Below, piece by piece: positions 1 to 8,552 of a DNA stretch of 64,000 bases. The DNA is from Streptomyces silvae. Lineage in GTDB: Bacteria > Actinomycetota > Actinomycetes > Streptomycetales > Streptomycetaceae. The notes below the pieces were generated by a model. That model was not told the DNA's origin. It worked only from the letters and a program-made list of their open reading frames with translations, and made no database searches. The number at the start of each line of letters is the position of its first letter. Within the stretch, counting starts at the first letter, position 1. The stretch covers positions 1 to 64,000 of the forward strand of contig NZ_JAERUC010000203.1 in NCBI RefSeq assembly GCF_016745505.1, in the 5' to 3' direction. Made by a program: the position numbers and the translations under genes.

Positions 1-39
1 GTAAGGAGAAGGTCTGCGGTTCGATTCCGCATTGGGGCT
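1..39 (+). tRNA. tRNA-Thr (GGT), 3' part only
   Basis: The window opens inside an anticodon loop. The first bases read GTAA followed by GGAG, the 3' side of the anticodon stem, which fits anticodon GGT with its first base just outside the window. The variable loop and a T arm (TGCGG, TTCGATT, CCGCA) follow, then the 3' acceptor strand TTGGGGC and discriminator T at 39. CCA is not encoded. A small hairpin (CCCCGC-TTCG-GCGGGG, 55-70) lies between this tRNA and the next. The amino-acid assignment rests on the partial loop, so it is less certain than for a full gene. Confidence 0.75.
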
Positions 40-84
40 CTGGTGATCGGGTAACCCCGCTTCGGCGGGGAGACCCGGCATCAA

Positions 85-157
85 AGCGGTGTAGCTCAGT
101 CGGTAGAGCAAGCGGCTCATAATCGCTGTGTCACCGGTTCAAGTCCGGTCACCGCTA
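85..157 (+). tRNA. tRNA-Met (CAT)
   Basis: A complete 73-base cloverleaf is visible. Acceptor strands AGCGGTG (85-91) and CACCGCT (150-156) pair fully. The D arm is GCTC/GAGC, the anticodon stem is AGCGG/TCGCT with loop CTCATAA, and CAT lies at 118-120. The T arm is ACCGG-TTCAAGT-CCGGT. CCA is not encoded. The fully paired first acceptor base pair (A-T) argues for an elongator rather than an initiator tRNA. Confidence 0.93.
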
Positions 158-246
158 CTAACGGTAGCCGATTGTGGGGTCGGTCCTTCGATCGGCTACT
201 CTTTTTTGCGTTCATCCGTCCATCCGTCCGTCCAAGGAGCACTCAC

Positions 247-411
247 GTGGCTGCCACCGACGTCCGCCCGAAGATCACGCTGGCCTGCGTGGAGTGCAAG
301 GAGCGGAACTACATCACCAAGAAGAACCGGCGTAACAACCCGGACCGTCTTGAGATGAAGAAGCACTGCCCGCGCTGCAACTCGCACACCGCGCACCGCG
401 AAACGCGCTGA
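247..411 (+). CDS. rpmG: 50S ribosomal protein L33, zinc-binding form
   Basis: This 54-residue basic protein is a component of the large ribosomal subunit near the E site. It has two CxxC pairs (CVEC near residue 15 and CPRC near residue 43), the zinc-ribbon or C+ version of L33. The GTG start at 247 is chosen because AAGGAG lies 7 bases upstream and the protein then has normal L33 length. Longer open frames begin upstream in spacer DNA and have no homologous N-terminus. It follows the tRNA-Thr/tRNA-Met pair and ends just before a strong terminator. Confidence 0.95.
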
Positions 412-422
412 AACAGGCTCGT

Positions 423-457
423 ACACGAGGCCGTCCCCACTGGGGGCGGCCTCGTGT
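423..457 (+). terminator. terminator after rpmG
   Basis: ACACGAGGCCG (423-433) pairs perfectly with CGGCCTCGTGT (447-457), and CCCC/GGGG extends the inner stem. A T-containing stretch (cgtttatctt) follows. It separates rpmG from the dehydratase pair. Confidence 0.85.
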
Positions 458-522
458 CGTTTATCTTGATGGCTCGGGCTGTCCCTCGCCCTATTCGACT
501 TTCATCAGGAGGTACCGGGCCC

Positions 523-975
523 ATGGCGCTCGACCAGTCCTTCGTCGGGCGGACCTATCCGCCCACCCCGGCGTACGAGGTCGGCCGGGAGAAGATCCGG
601 GAGTTCGCGGAGGCGGTGGGTGACACCCATCCCGCGTATGTGGATCCGGAGGCCGCCAAGGCTCTGGGGCACCCGGATGTGATCGCCCCGCCCACGTTCG
701 TCTTCTCCCTCACCTTCAAGGCCGCGGGTCAGGTGGTGCAGGACCCGCAGCTGGGCCTGGACTACAGCCGTGTGGTGCACGGTGACCAGAAGTTCGCCTA
801 TGTGCGCCCGGTGCGGGCGGGGGACCGGCTGACGGTCACCTCGACGATCGAGGCCATCAAGACCATGGCGGGCAACGACATCGTGGACATCCGCGGTGAG
901 GTGCACGACGAGTCCGGTGAGCACGTGGTGACCGCCTGGACCAAGCTGGTGGCGCGCGCCGCCGAGGAGGCGTGA
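523..975 (+). CDS. MaoC-fold dehydratase, N-terminal-domain type (HadA-like)
   Basis: The 150-residue protein has a hot-dog (MaoC N-terminal) fold, as in HadA of mycobacteria. The ATG at 523 is preceded by a perfect AGGAGGT at 507-513, so the longer frame from 454 is rejected. At the usual hydratase motif it reads VGDTHPAYVD, which lacks the Asp-x-Asn-Pro-x-His pattern of catalytic R-specific hydratases. It is therefore probably the partner subunit of the next protein rather than the catalyst. The neighbouring gene overlaps it by one base, so translational coupling is likely. In Mycobacterium tuberculosis the rpmG2-hadA-hadB order is the same. The substrate in Streptomyces, which makes no mycolic acids, is unknown to me. 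Confidence 0.85.
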   Translation: MALDQSFVGRTYPPTPAYEVGREKIREFAEAVGDTHPAYVDPEAAKALGHPDVIAPPTFVFSLTFKAAGQVVQDPQLGLDYSRVVHGDQKFAYVRPVRAGDRLTVTSTIEAIKTMAGNDIVDIRGEVHDESGEHVVTAWTKLVARAAEEA

Positions 976-1403
976 TGACGGCGACCATCGCCTACGAGGA
1001 CGTCGAGGTCGGTACGGAGCTGCCGGCGCAGTCCTTCCCGGTGACCCGGGCCACGCTGGTGCAGTACGCGGGCGCCTCCGGCGACTTCAACCCGATCCAC
1101 TGGAACGAGAAGTTCGCGCGCGAGGTCGGGCTCCCCGACGTGATCGCGCACGGCATGTTCACCATGGCCGAGGCGATCCGGGTCGTCACGGACTGGGCCG
1201 GCGACCCGGGCGCGGTCGTCGAGTACGGGGTCCGGTTCACCAAGCCGGTCGTCGTGCCGAACGACGACACCGGGGCGCTGATCGAGGTCAGCGGCAAGGT
1301 CGCCGCGAAGCTGGACGACCGCACGGTGCGGGTCGACCTGACCGCGATGAGCGAGGGCAAGAAGGTGCTGGGCATGTCCCGCGCCGTCGTACGGCTCGGC
1401 TGA
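975..1403 (+). CDS. MaoC family dehydratase, catalytic type (HadB-like)
   Basis: This 142-residue protein carries the R-specific enoyl hydratase signature YAGASGDFNPIHW (about residues 33-45), including the catalytic Asp and His. Its likely role is reversible hydration or dehydration of 3-hydroxyacyl thioesters, acting as a heterodimer with the preceding HadA-like protein. The start is ATG at 975, overlapping the upstream TGA by one base. A GTG at 972 is in frame but offers no advantage. A strong hairpin follows the stop codon, so the two genes form a compact operon. The family assignment is firm. The physiological substrate is inference only. Confidence 0.88.
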   Translation: MTATIAYEDVEVGTELPAQSFPVTRATLVQYAGASGDFNPIHWNEKFAREVGLPDVIAHGMFTMAEAIRVVTDWAGDPGAVVEYGVRFTKPVVVPNDDTGALIEVSGKVAAKLDDRTVRVDLTAMSEGKKVLGMSRAVVRLG

Positions 1404-1421
1404 ACCGCTGTACGCGTGGTG

Positions 1422-1453
1422 AAGGGGCACGGTCCACGGGGGCCGTGCCCCTT
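1422..1453 (+). terminator. terminator after the dehydratase pair
   Basis: AAGGGGCACGG (1422-1432) pairs perfectly with CCGTGCCCCTT (1443-1453) around a G-rich loop. It lies 20 bases after the stop codon. Confidence 0.8.
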
Positions 1454-1475
1454 CGTCGCGCCGGGCGACGGGCGC

Positions 1476-1509
1476 TTGACCAAGTTAGTGATTGAGCACT
1501 AACTTGGTC
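1476..1509 (+). promoter_or_regulatory. tetR promoter with overlapping TetR operator
   Basis: A perfect 13-bp inverted repeat lies at 1478-1490 and 1497-1509 (core GTTAGT-N8-ACTAAC). It covers a promoter with -35 TTGACC (1476-1481), an 18-base spacer and -10 TAACTT (1500-1505). The predicted transcript start is about 1512, which is the ATG of the regulator, so the mRNA would be leaderless. The same core recurs before the efflux gene at 2146-2165. Autorepression is the natural inference. Confidence 0.8.
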
Positions 1510-1511
1510 TC

Positions 1512-2069
1512 ATGGCAAGGATGAGTGCAGATGAGCGGCGCGAGAGCGTCATCCGTGCGGCGATCACCGAGTTCGCCCGTGGCGGGTACAGCGCCACATC
1601 CACCGAGGCGATCGCCAAGCGTGTGGGTGTCTCGCAGCCGTACCTCTTCCGGCTCTTCCCCAACAAGCAGGCGATGTTCCTCGCCGCCGCCGAGCGCTGC
1701 CTCGTCGAGACCCGGCAGGTCTTCGAGAAGGCGGCCGAGGGGCTGGAGGGGCAGGAAGCCCTGCACGCCATGGCCGGGGCCTACCAGAAGCTGATCGTCG
1801 TCGACTCCGACAAGCTCCAGATGCAGATGCAGATGTGCGCGGCCGTCGCCGCCGCGGAGGCCGCGGGGGACCACGCGTTCGGCGAATCGGTGCGGGCCGG
1901 CTGGGTGGAGCTGTTCGACTCGGTCAACCTGCTGCTCGGTGCCGACCTCGGCGAGGCCACACAGTTCCTCGCGTACGGCATGCTCGTCAACACCCTGTCG
2001 TCGCTCGGTTTCCCGGCCGGACACCGGATCTGGTCCGGGTTCTACGAGTCGGCCCAGCCGGTCGCCTGA
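1512..2069 (+). CDS. TetR family transcriptional regulator (efflux-linked)
   Basis: The 185-residue protein has an N-terminal TetR helix-turn-helix at about residues 8-55 (TSTEAIAKRVGVSQPYLFRL is the recognition region). A variable helical ligand domain follows, with a Met/Gln run near residues 98-104. The ATG at 1512 coincides with the predicted transcript start and has no Shine-Dalgarno sequence, so leaderless translation is likely. A second ATG at 1521 is possible. Its promoter lies under a 13-bp inverted repeat, and the same core repeat lies before the DHA2 transporter 111 bases downstream. It probably represses itself and the transporter until a ligand, unknown here, is bound. Confidence 0.92.
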   Translation: MARMSADERRESVIRAAITEFARGGYSATSTEAIAKRVGVSQPYLFRLFPNKQAMFLAAAERCLVETRQVFEKAAEGLEGQEALHAMAGAYQKLIVVDSDKLQMQMQMCAAVAAAEAAGDHAFGESVRAGWVELFDSVNLLLGADLGEATQFLAYGMLVNTLSSLGFPAGHRIWSGFYESAQPVA

Positions 2070-2145
2070 ACGGTCCGGGCCGGGTCCGGACCGGGTTCCG
2101 CCCGGCTTTCCGTCCGGTTCTCCGCCCGGTTTTCTGTCCGTGAAA

Positions 2146-2165
2146 GTTAGTAATTAATAACTAAC
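2146..2165 (+). promoter_or_regulatory. second TetR operator, before the efflux gene
   Basis: GTTAGT (2146-2151) and ACTAAC (2160-2165) flank an 8-base AT-rich centre. Half-sites and spacing match the core of the operator at 1484-1503. It lies 15 bases before the transporter start and overlaps the only AT-rich stretch of this spacer, where the -10 region should be. Confidence 0.8.
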
Positions 2166-2180
2166 CCCAGGGGGGGAGCA

Positions 2181-3611
2181 GTGAACCAGCACACCACCGG
2201 CCGCGCAGGAGCGGTCTGGGCCCTCGTCATCACGAGCGTCGCCGGCTTCATGGCGGCACTCGACAACCTCGTCGTCACCACCGCCCTGCCGTCCATCCGC
2301 GAGAGCCTCGGCGGCCGGCTGGAGGAGCTCGAATGGACGGTGAACGCCTACACCCTCACCTTCGCGGTCCTGCTGATGACGGGCGCCGCACTCGGTGACC
2401 GCTTCGGCCGGCGCCGGCTGTTCCTCGGAGGCCTCACGGTCTTCACCGCGGCCTCCGCCGCCGCGGCCCTCTCACCGGGCATCGAGGAACTCATCGCCTT
2501 CCGCGCCGTCCAGGGCGTCGGCGCCGCGGTCATGATGCCGCTCACCCTCACCCTGCTCACCGCCGCCGTCCCGCCCGCCCGGCGCGGCATGGCCCTCGGC
2601 TTCTTCGGCGCGGTCACCGGACTCGCGGTCGCCAGCGGCCCCCTGATCGGCGGAAGCCTCACCGAACACATCTCCTGGCAGTGGATCTTCTGGCTGAACG
2701 TCCCGGTCGGCCTGATCCTGCTGCCCCTGGCACGCCTGCGGCTGGCCGAGTCGTACGCCCCCGAGGCCAAGCTCGACGTGCCCGGCACCGTCCTGGTCAG
2801 CGGCGGCCTCTTCGGCATCGTCTACGCGCTCGTCAGCAGCACCAGCGACGGCTGGACCGACCCGCTCGTGCTGACCGGCCTGATCGCGGGGACGCTCCTC
2901 CTGGCCGTCTTCGTCCGCCACGGATTCCGCGCGAAGAACCCGGTCCTGCCCATGCGCCTCTTCCGCGACCGCGCCTTCTTCGGGATCAACATGGCGAGCC
3001 TGCTGATGTTCCTGGGCATGTTCGGCTCGATCTTCCTGCTCAGCCAGTTCCTCCAGAACGTCCTGGGCTACTCGCCGACCGAGGCCGGCCTGCGGATGCT
3101 CCCGTGGACCGGGATGCCGATGCTCGTGGCACCCGTCGCGGGATATCTCTCCGACCGGTTCGGCGGCCGGCCCGTGGTGGTCACCGGCCTCTTCCTCCAG
3201 GCCGTGGGCCTCGGCCTCTTCGCCACCGTCCTGGAGCCGGACGTCGCCTACACCGCGCAGCTGCCCGGCCTGATCATCGGCGGCATCGGCATGGCCATGT
3301 ACTTCGCACCCGCCGCCAGCCTCGTGATGTCCAGCGTCCGGCCGGGGGAGCAGGGCATCGCCTCCGGGGCCAACAACGCCCTGCGTGAGGTCGGCGGGGC
3401 TCTCGGGGTCGCCGTACTGGCCGCGGTCTTCTCCGCCCAGGGCGGCTACGGCTCCCCTCAGGCCTTCACCGACGGGACCGTGCCCGCCCTGTGGATCGGC
3501 GCCGGTGTGGTGGCCCTCGCCGCGCTCACCGCCCTGCTCATCCCGCGCCGCAAGCCGGCCTCCGGCCCGGCGCCCGAGAGTGCCGAGGAGCGTGTCCCCG
3601 TCGCCGCCTGA
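2181..3611 (+). CDS. DHA2-type MFS drug efflux transporter (EmrB/QacA-like)
   Basis: This 476-residue, highly hydrophobic protein is of the size of 14-helix DHA2 proton antiporters. Visible motifs are LDNLVVTTALP in helix 1 (about 27-37), motif A GDRFGRRR (72-79), and motif C with the following WQWIFWLNVPVG (about 143-177). The C-terminus ends in a short basic, Pro/Ala/Glu-rich tail. The GTG start at 2181 is preceded by GGGGGAG. It should export hydrophobic or cationic compounds across the cell membrane. Substrate cannot be read from sequence. It is probably controlled by the adjacent TetR protein through the shared operator. A long hairpin follows the stop. Confidence 0.92.
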   Translation: MNQHTTGRAGAVWALVITSVAGFMAALDNLVVTTALPSIRESLGGRLEELEWTVNAYTLTFAVLLMTGAALGDRFGRRRLFLGGLTVFTAASAAAALSPGIEELIAFRAVQGVGAAVMMPLTLTLLTAAVPPARRGMALGFFGAVTGLAVASGPLIGGSLTEHISWQWIFWLNVPVGLILLPLARLRLAESYAPEAKLDVPGTVLVSGGLFGIVYALVSSTSDGWTDPLVLTGLIAGTLLLAVFVRHGFRAKNPVLPMRLFRDRAFFGINMASLLMFLGMFGSIFLLSQFLQNVLGYSPTEAGLRMLPWTGMPMLVAPVAGYLSDRFGGRPVVVTGLFLQAVGLGLFATVLEPDVAYTAQLPGLIIGGIGMAMYFAPAASLVMSSVRPGEQGIASGANNALREVGGALGVAVLAAVFSAQGGYGSPQAFTDGTVPALWIGAGVVALAALTALLIPRRKPASGPAPESAEERVPVAA

Positions 3612-3626
3612 GCTCAGGCCCGCCCC

Positions 3627-3664
3627 GTACGGTCCATGGCCCGCCCCCGGGCCGTGGACCGTAC
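3627..3664 (+). terminator. terminator after the efflux gene, abutting the murB promoter
   Basis: A 16-bp stem (3627-3642 with 3649-3664, one G-T pair) closes on a 6-base C-rich loop. The upstream in-frame ATG at 3636 lies within it, which argues against that codon as the murB start. Confidence 0.75.
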
Positions 3665-3674
3665 TCTTGTCCCC

Positions 3675-4730
<1,056 letters not shown>

Positions 4731-4758
4731 GCCCGCCCGCCGGCGCTCGGGGCCGGGA

Positions 4759-5394
4759 TCAGTACGCGACCCCCACGCCCTGCTTCACCGCCGCCGGCTC
4801 GTCGATCAGCGCCAGCATCGCGTGGGCCACATCGGCCCGCGCGAGGGACCGGCCGCTGCGCGGGGTGCCGCCCACCACCGTGCGGTACGCCCCCGTCAGC
4901 GGGCCGTTCGTCAGCTTCGGCGGCCGCACCGACGTCCAGTCCGTCGCGCTGCCGGCCAACGCGGCCTCCATACGGGTCAGATCGGCGTACACCTCCTTGA
5001 GGACCACGCCGATCACCTTGCGGACCACACGGTCCAGCAGCGGGTCGTCCGCCGGCGCCGGGCCGACCGGGGCCGCGCTCACGACCAGCAGCCGCCGCAC
5101 CCCCTCCGCCTCCATCGCCTCCAGCACCCGCAGGGTGAGCCGCTCCGTGACGTCACCGGCCTTCCGGCCCCGCGCACCGAGCCCGGAGAGCACGGCGTCC
5201 CGCCCCGCCACCGCCCCGCGCACCGCCGGCTCGTCGCCCAGCGGCACGACCGCGTGCAGGGCGGCGCCCCGCAGCCCCTCCGGGAGCCGCGCGGGATCGC
5301 GGACCACCGCCGTCACCTCGTGCCCCGCCGCCAGCGCCTGCCGGACGACCTCCTGGCCGACGGCCCCCGTCGCCCCGAACACCGTGAGCCTCAT
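4759..5394 (-). CDS. NAD(P)-binding epimerase/reductase (NmrA or atypical SDR type)
   Basis: The 211-residue protein opens with a Rossmann dinucleotide site, MRLTVFGATGAVGQEV (GxxGxxG). It has a later VVSAAPVG strand and a C-terminal AxxDVAxAML helix typical of NAD(P)H-binding, NmrA-like proteins related to flavin or biliverdin reductases. The Tyr-x-x-x-Lys of classical SDR enzymes is not clear, so catalysis is uncertain. AGGAGG lies 9-10 bases before the ATG. It is transcribed divergently from a TetR gene across two tandem operators and is a likely target of that regulator. Substrate is unknown. Confidence 0.88.
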   Translation of the reverse strand: MRLTVFGATGAVGQEVVRQALAAGHEVTAVVRDPARLPEGLRGAALHAVVPLGDEPAVRGAVAGRDAVLSGLGARGRKAGDVTERLTLRVLEAMEAEGVRRLLVVSAAPVGPAPADDPLLDRVVRKVIGVVLKEVYADLTRMEAALAGSATDWTSVRPPKLTNGPLTGAYRTVVGGTPRSGRSLARADVAHAMLALIDEPAAVKQGVGVAY

Positions 5395-5414
5395 CGCGCA
5401 CGCCCCTCCTGAGT

Positions 5415-5457
5415 GGGTGAGTATTCACTTACCCATAGGGTGAGTGGACGCTCACCC
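5415..5457. promoter_or_regulatory. tandem operators between the NmrA-like gene and tetR
   Basis: Two related inverted repeats lie at 5415-5434 (GGGTGAGT...ACTTACCC) and 5438-5457 (GGGTGAG-N6-CTCACCC), 23 bp centre to centre. The second is perfect over 7 bp and the first has one mismatch per arm. They fill the 89-bp divergent spacer, where both promoters must lie. This is the usual arrangement for a TetR protein repressing itself and a divergent neighbour. Confidence 0.78.
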
Positions 5458-5483
5458 CTTCGTCAAGCCGTGTTGGAGCATCC

Positions 5484-6065
5484 ATGGAGCAGAAGCCGGC
5501 CCGCGTCCGCATCCTCGACGCCGCCCATGAGCTCATGCTGGACATCGGCCTCGCGCGTACGACGACGAAGGAGATCGCCAAGGCCGCCGGCTGCTCCGAG
5601 GCGGCCCTCTACAAGTACTTCGCGAGCAAGGAGGAGCTCTTCGTCACCGTGCTCGGCGAACGGATGCCGAGGCTGGGCCCGCTCCTCGGCGATCTGGAAG
5701 CCGGCGAGGGGGACCTGGAGCAGAACCTCACCGAGGTCGCCCGCCAGGCCGCGCTCTTCTACCAGCAGACCTTCCCGGTGCTCGCCTCGCTGTACGCCGA
5801 ACCCCGGCTCAAGCACCGCCACGAGGCGGCCATGCGCGAGATGGGCACCGGCCCGCACAAGCCGATCCAGGGCCTCGACGCCTACCTCCGCGCCGAACAG
5901 CGGGCGGGCCGGGTCGGCCCCGGGGCCGACACCTACGCGGCCGCCTCCCTGCTGCTGGGGGCCTGCGCGCAGCGCGCCTTCGCCTACGAGGTGGGCGCCG
6001 CCCCGCAGTCACTGGACGACTTCGCCGCATCCCTCGCGCGCACCCTGCTCAGCGGCATCAGCTAG
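5484..6065 (+). CDS. TetR family transcriptional regulator
   Basis: The 193-residue protein has an N-terminal helix-turn-helix at about residues 8-55 (TTKEIAKAAGCSEAALYKYF), followed by a helical ligand-binding domain with the TetR C-terminal pattern. ATG at 5484 is preceded by TTGGAG with 7-base spacing. It is divergent from the NmrA-like gene and probably binds the two GGGTGAG repeats between them. The ligand is unknown. Its last 8 bases overlap the 3' end of the convergent adenosine deaminase gene. Confidence 0.92.
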   Translation: MEQKPARVRILDAAHELMLDIGLARTTTKEIAKAAGCSEAALYKYFASKEELFVTVLGERMPRLGPLLGDLEAGEGDLEQNLTEVARQAALFYQQTFPVLASLYAEPRLKHRHEAAMREMGTGPHKPIQGLDAYLRAEQRAGRVGPGADTYAAASLLLGACAQRAFAYEVGAAPQSLDDFAASLARTLLSGIS

Positions 6066-7071
6066 CCAGCCACGCGTCGATCCCGCCCAGCAGCTTCTCC
6101 CGCACCTCCACGGGCGCCACCGACCCCCGCACGGACTGCCGGGCCAGCTCGGCCAGCTCCTCGTCGGTGAACGCGTGATGGCGGCGTACGAGGTCGTACT
6201 GCGCGGCCAGCCGGGAGCCGAAGAGCAGCGGGTCGTCCGCGCCGAGCGCCATCGGCACCCCCGCGTCGAACAGAGTGCGGAGGGGTACGTCGGCGGGCTT
6301 CTCGTAGACGCCGAGCGCCACGTTGGACGCCGGGCAGACCTCACAGGTCACCCCGCGCTCCGCGAGCTTGCGCAGCAGCCTCGGGTCCTCGGCCGCCCGT
6401 ACGCCGTGCCCGATCCGGGCCGCGTCGAGGTCGTCCAGGCAGTCCCGGACGCTGGAGGGGCCGGAGAGCTCGCCGCCGTGCGGGGCCGCCAGCAGACCGC
6501 CCTCGCGGGCGATGGCGAAGGCGCGGTCGAAGTCGCGGGCCATGCCCCGGCGTTCGTCGTTGGAGAGGCCGAAGCCGATGACCCCCCGGTCCGCGTACCG
6601 CACGGCGAGCCGGGCCAGCGTCCTGGCGTCCAGCGGGTGCTTCATCCGGTTCGCCGCGATCACCACCCGGATCCCGAGCCCGGTGTCACGGGCCGCACGG
6701 TCCACGGCGTCCAGGATGACCTCGATCGCGGGGATGAGGCCCCCGAGCAGCGGGGCGTACGAGGTGGGGTCGACCTGGATCTCCAGCCACCCCGAGCCGT
6801 CCGCCACGTCCTCCATGGCGGTCTCGCGCACCAGCCGCTGGATGTCCTCCGGCGAGCGGAGGCAGGACCGGGCGATGTCGTAGAGGCGCTGGAAGCGGAA
6901 CCAGCCGCGCTCGTCCGTGGCCCGCAGCCTGGGCGGCTCACCGCCGGTCAGCGCGTCGGGCAGGTGCACGCCGTACTTGTCCGCGAGTTCGAGCAGGGTC
7001 GTGGGCCGCATCGACCCGGTGAAGTGCAGGTGCAGGTGGGCCTTGGGCAACAGCCGTACGTCACGCTCCAT
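6058..7071 (-). CDS. add: adenosine deaminase family protein
   Basis: This zinc-dependent amidohydrolase deaminates adenosine to inosine in purine salvage. The 337-residue protein has the metal site LPKAHLHLHFTGS (His14 and His16), PHGGEL (the HAGE-type proton-transfer Glu), a GHG motif, CPASNVALG, and GADDPLLF, where classical enzymes read S/T-DDP. The TDDP-to-ADDP difference places it in a subgroup that may accept other purines or N6-modified adenines. The start is ATG at 7071. An in-frame GTG at 7089 would add six residues, and neither has a good ribosome binding site. Its 3' end overlaps the tetR gene. Confidence 0.9.
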   Translation of the reverse strand: MERDVRLLPKAHLHLHFTGSMRPTTLLELADKYGVHLPDALTGGEPPRLRATDERGWFRFQRLYDIARSCLRSPEDIQRLVRETAMEDVADGSGWLEIQVDPTSYAPLLGGLIPAIEVILDAVDRAARDTGLGIRVVIAANRMKHPLDARTLARLAVRYADRGVIGFGLSNDERRGMARDFDRAFAIAREGGLLAAPHGGELSGPSSVRDCLDDLDAARIGHGVRAAEDPRLLRKLAERGVTCEVCPASNVALGVYEKPADVPLRTLFDAGVPMALGADDPLLFGSRLAAQYDLVRRHHAFTDEELAELARQSVRGSVAPVEVREKLLGGIDAWLAS

Positions 7072-7135
7072 CGATCGATCTTGCCGCACCGGAGGGGCCC
7101 GGCGGTAGCCGGATTCCCGTGTGAGTTACCCGTCG

Positions 7136-7172
7136 AACAAAAAAGTGGCCCCCGGCCGGAGCCGGGGGCCAC
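7136..7172 (-). terminator. rho-independent terminator of aspC
   Basis: On the minus strand a perfect 12-bp stem (7172-7161 with 7156-7145) with a 4-base loop is followed by six T residues. It is one of the few textbook U-tailed terminators in the window. It lies just beyond the aspC stop. Confidence 0.92.
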
Positions 7173-7195
7173 ATCCCTCAGGGGGAGGTTCCGCG

Positions 7196-8422
7196 TCAGT
7201 CGCGGGCCTCGCCCAGCAGCTTCTGGAGCCGGGAGACGCCCTCGACGAGGTCGTCGTCGCCCAGTGCGTAGGACAGCCGCAGGTAACCCGGCGTACCGAA
7301 CGCCTCACCCGGCACCACGGCCACCTCGGCCTCGTCCAGGATGAGGGCCGCGAGCTCGACGGAGTCCGCCGGGCGCTTGCCGCGGATCTCCTTGCCGAGC
7401 AGGCCCTTCACCGACGGGTACACGTAGAACGCGCCCTCGGGCTCGGGGCAGAGCACGCCGTCGATCTCGTTGAGCATGCGCACGATCGTCCTGCGGCGGC
7501 GGTCGAAGGCGGAGCCCATCTCGGCGACCGCGTCCAGCGGACCCGAGAGCGCGGCGAGCGCGGCGGCCTGCGCGACGTTGTTGACGTTGGACGTGGCGTG
7601 CGACTGCAGGTTGGTCGCGGCCTTCACGATGTCCTTCGGGCCGATGATCCAGCCGACCCGCCAGCCGGTCATGGCGTACGTCTTGGCCACACCGTTGACC
7701 ACGATGCACTTGTCCCGCAGCTCGGGCACGACCGCGGGGAGCGAGGCGGCGGCCGCGCCCCCGTAGACCAGGTGCTCGTAGATCTCGTCCGTCATGACCC
7801 ACAGGCCGTGCTCGACGGCCCAGCGGCCGATCGCCTCGGTCTCGGCCTCGCTGTAGACGGCGCCCGTCGGGTTGGACGGGGAGACGAACAGGACGACCTT
7901 CGTGCGCTCGGTGCGCGCCGCTTCGAGCTGCTCCACGGAGACCCGGTAGCCGGTGGTCTCGTCGGCCACGACCTCGACCGGGACACCGCCGGCGAGACGG
8001 ATGGACTCGGGGTAGGTCGTCCAGTACGGGGCGGGGACGATGACCTCGTCGCCCGGGTCGAGGACCGCGGCGAAGGCCTCGTAGATGGCCTGCTTGCCGC
8101 CGTTGGTCACCAGGACCTGGGAGGCGTCGATCTCGTAGCCGGAGTCGCGCAGCGTCTTCGCCACGATGGCGGCCTTGAGCTCGGGGAGCCCGCCCGCCGG
8201 GGTGTAGCGGTGGTACTTCGGGTTGCGGCACGCCTCGATGGCGGCGTCCACGATGTAACCGGGGGTCGGGAAGTCGGGCTCGCCGGCGCCGAAACCGATC
8301 ACCGGACGTCCGGCGGCCTTGAGGGCCTTGGCCTTGGCGTCGACGGCGAGGGTGGCGGACTCGGAGATGGCACCGATGCGGGCCGAGACCCGGCGCTCGG
8401 ACGGAGAAGTTGCAGCGCTCAT
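7196..8422 (-). CDS. aspC: aspartate/pyridoxal phosphate aminotransferase, class I
   Basis: This 408-residue fold-type I PLP enzyme transfers amino groups between aspartate or related amino acids and 2-oxo acids. Motifs in order are GAGEPDFPTP, YTPAGGLPELKAAI, SPSNPTG, DEIYEHLVYGG, the PLP-lysine region VAKTYAMTGWRVGW (Lys247) and PEGAFYVYPS. ATG at 8422 is chosen because homologues begin MSAATSPSERRVSARIG. The open frame extends 43 codons further upstream without family similarity. It precedes tRNA-Trp and secE divergently, an arrangement typical of Streptomyces. A prephenate or arogenate aminotransferase activity is also possible for this group. Confidence 0.93.
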   Translation of the reverse strand: MSAATSPSERRVSARIGAISESATLAVDAKAKALKAAGRPVIGFGAGEPDFPTPGYIVDAAIEACRNPKYHRYTPAGGLPELKAAIVAKTLRDSGYEIDASQVLVTNGGKQAIYEAFAAVLDPGDEVIVPAPYWTTYPESIRLAGGVPVEVVADETTGYRVSVEQLEAARTERTKVVLFVSPSNPTGAVYSEAETEAIGRWAVEHGLWVMTDEIYEHLVYGGAAAASLPAVVPELRDKCIVVNGVAKTYAMTGWRVGWIIGPKDIVKAATNLQSHATSNVNNVAQAAALAALSGPLDAVAEMGSAFDRRRRTIVRMLNEIDGVLCPEPEGAFYVYPSVKGLLGKEIRGKRPADSVELAALILDEAEVAVVPGEAFGTPGYLRLSYALGDDDLVEGVSRLQKLLGEARD

Positions 8423-8522
8423 GCCCCCATGCTCGCAGACCGGAAATCCCCCCGGCACAGGGGTTTCAGGGACCGGACAGCACTCGGACAGCATCCGGAC
8501 AGGACCGGTCGGTAGTTGTCTG

Positions 8523-8552
8523 TTCGACGCGACGCCCATGAACACGTACACT
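8523..8552 (+). promoter_or_regulatory. candidate promoter for tRNA-Trp
   Basis: TTCGAC (8523-8528) and TACACT (8547-8552) are spaced by 18 bases. The start would be about 75 bases before the mature tRNA. A second -10-like TAGGTT lies at 8616-8621 without a clear -35. Confidence 0.4.

Noticed and set aside
3636..3674. ATG at 3636 as the murB start.
   Set aside because: It lies in a strong hairpin, adds 13 residues absent from the family, and has no ribosome binding site.
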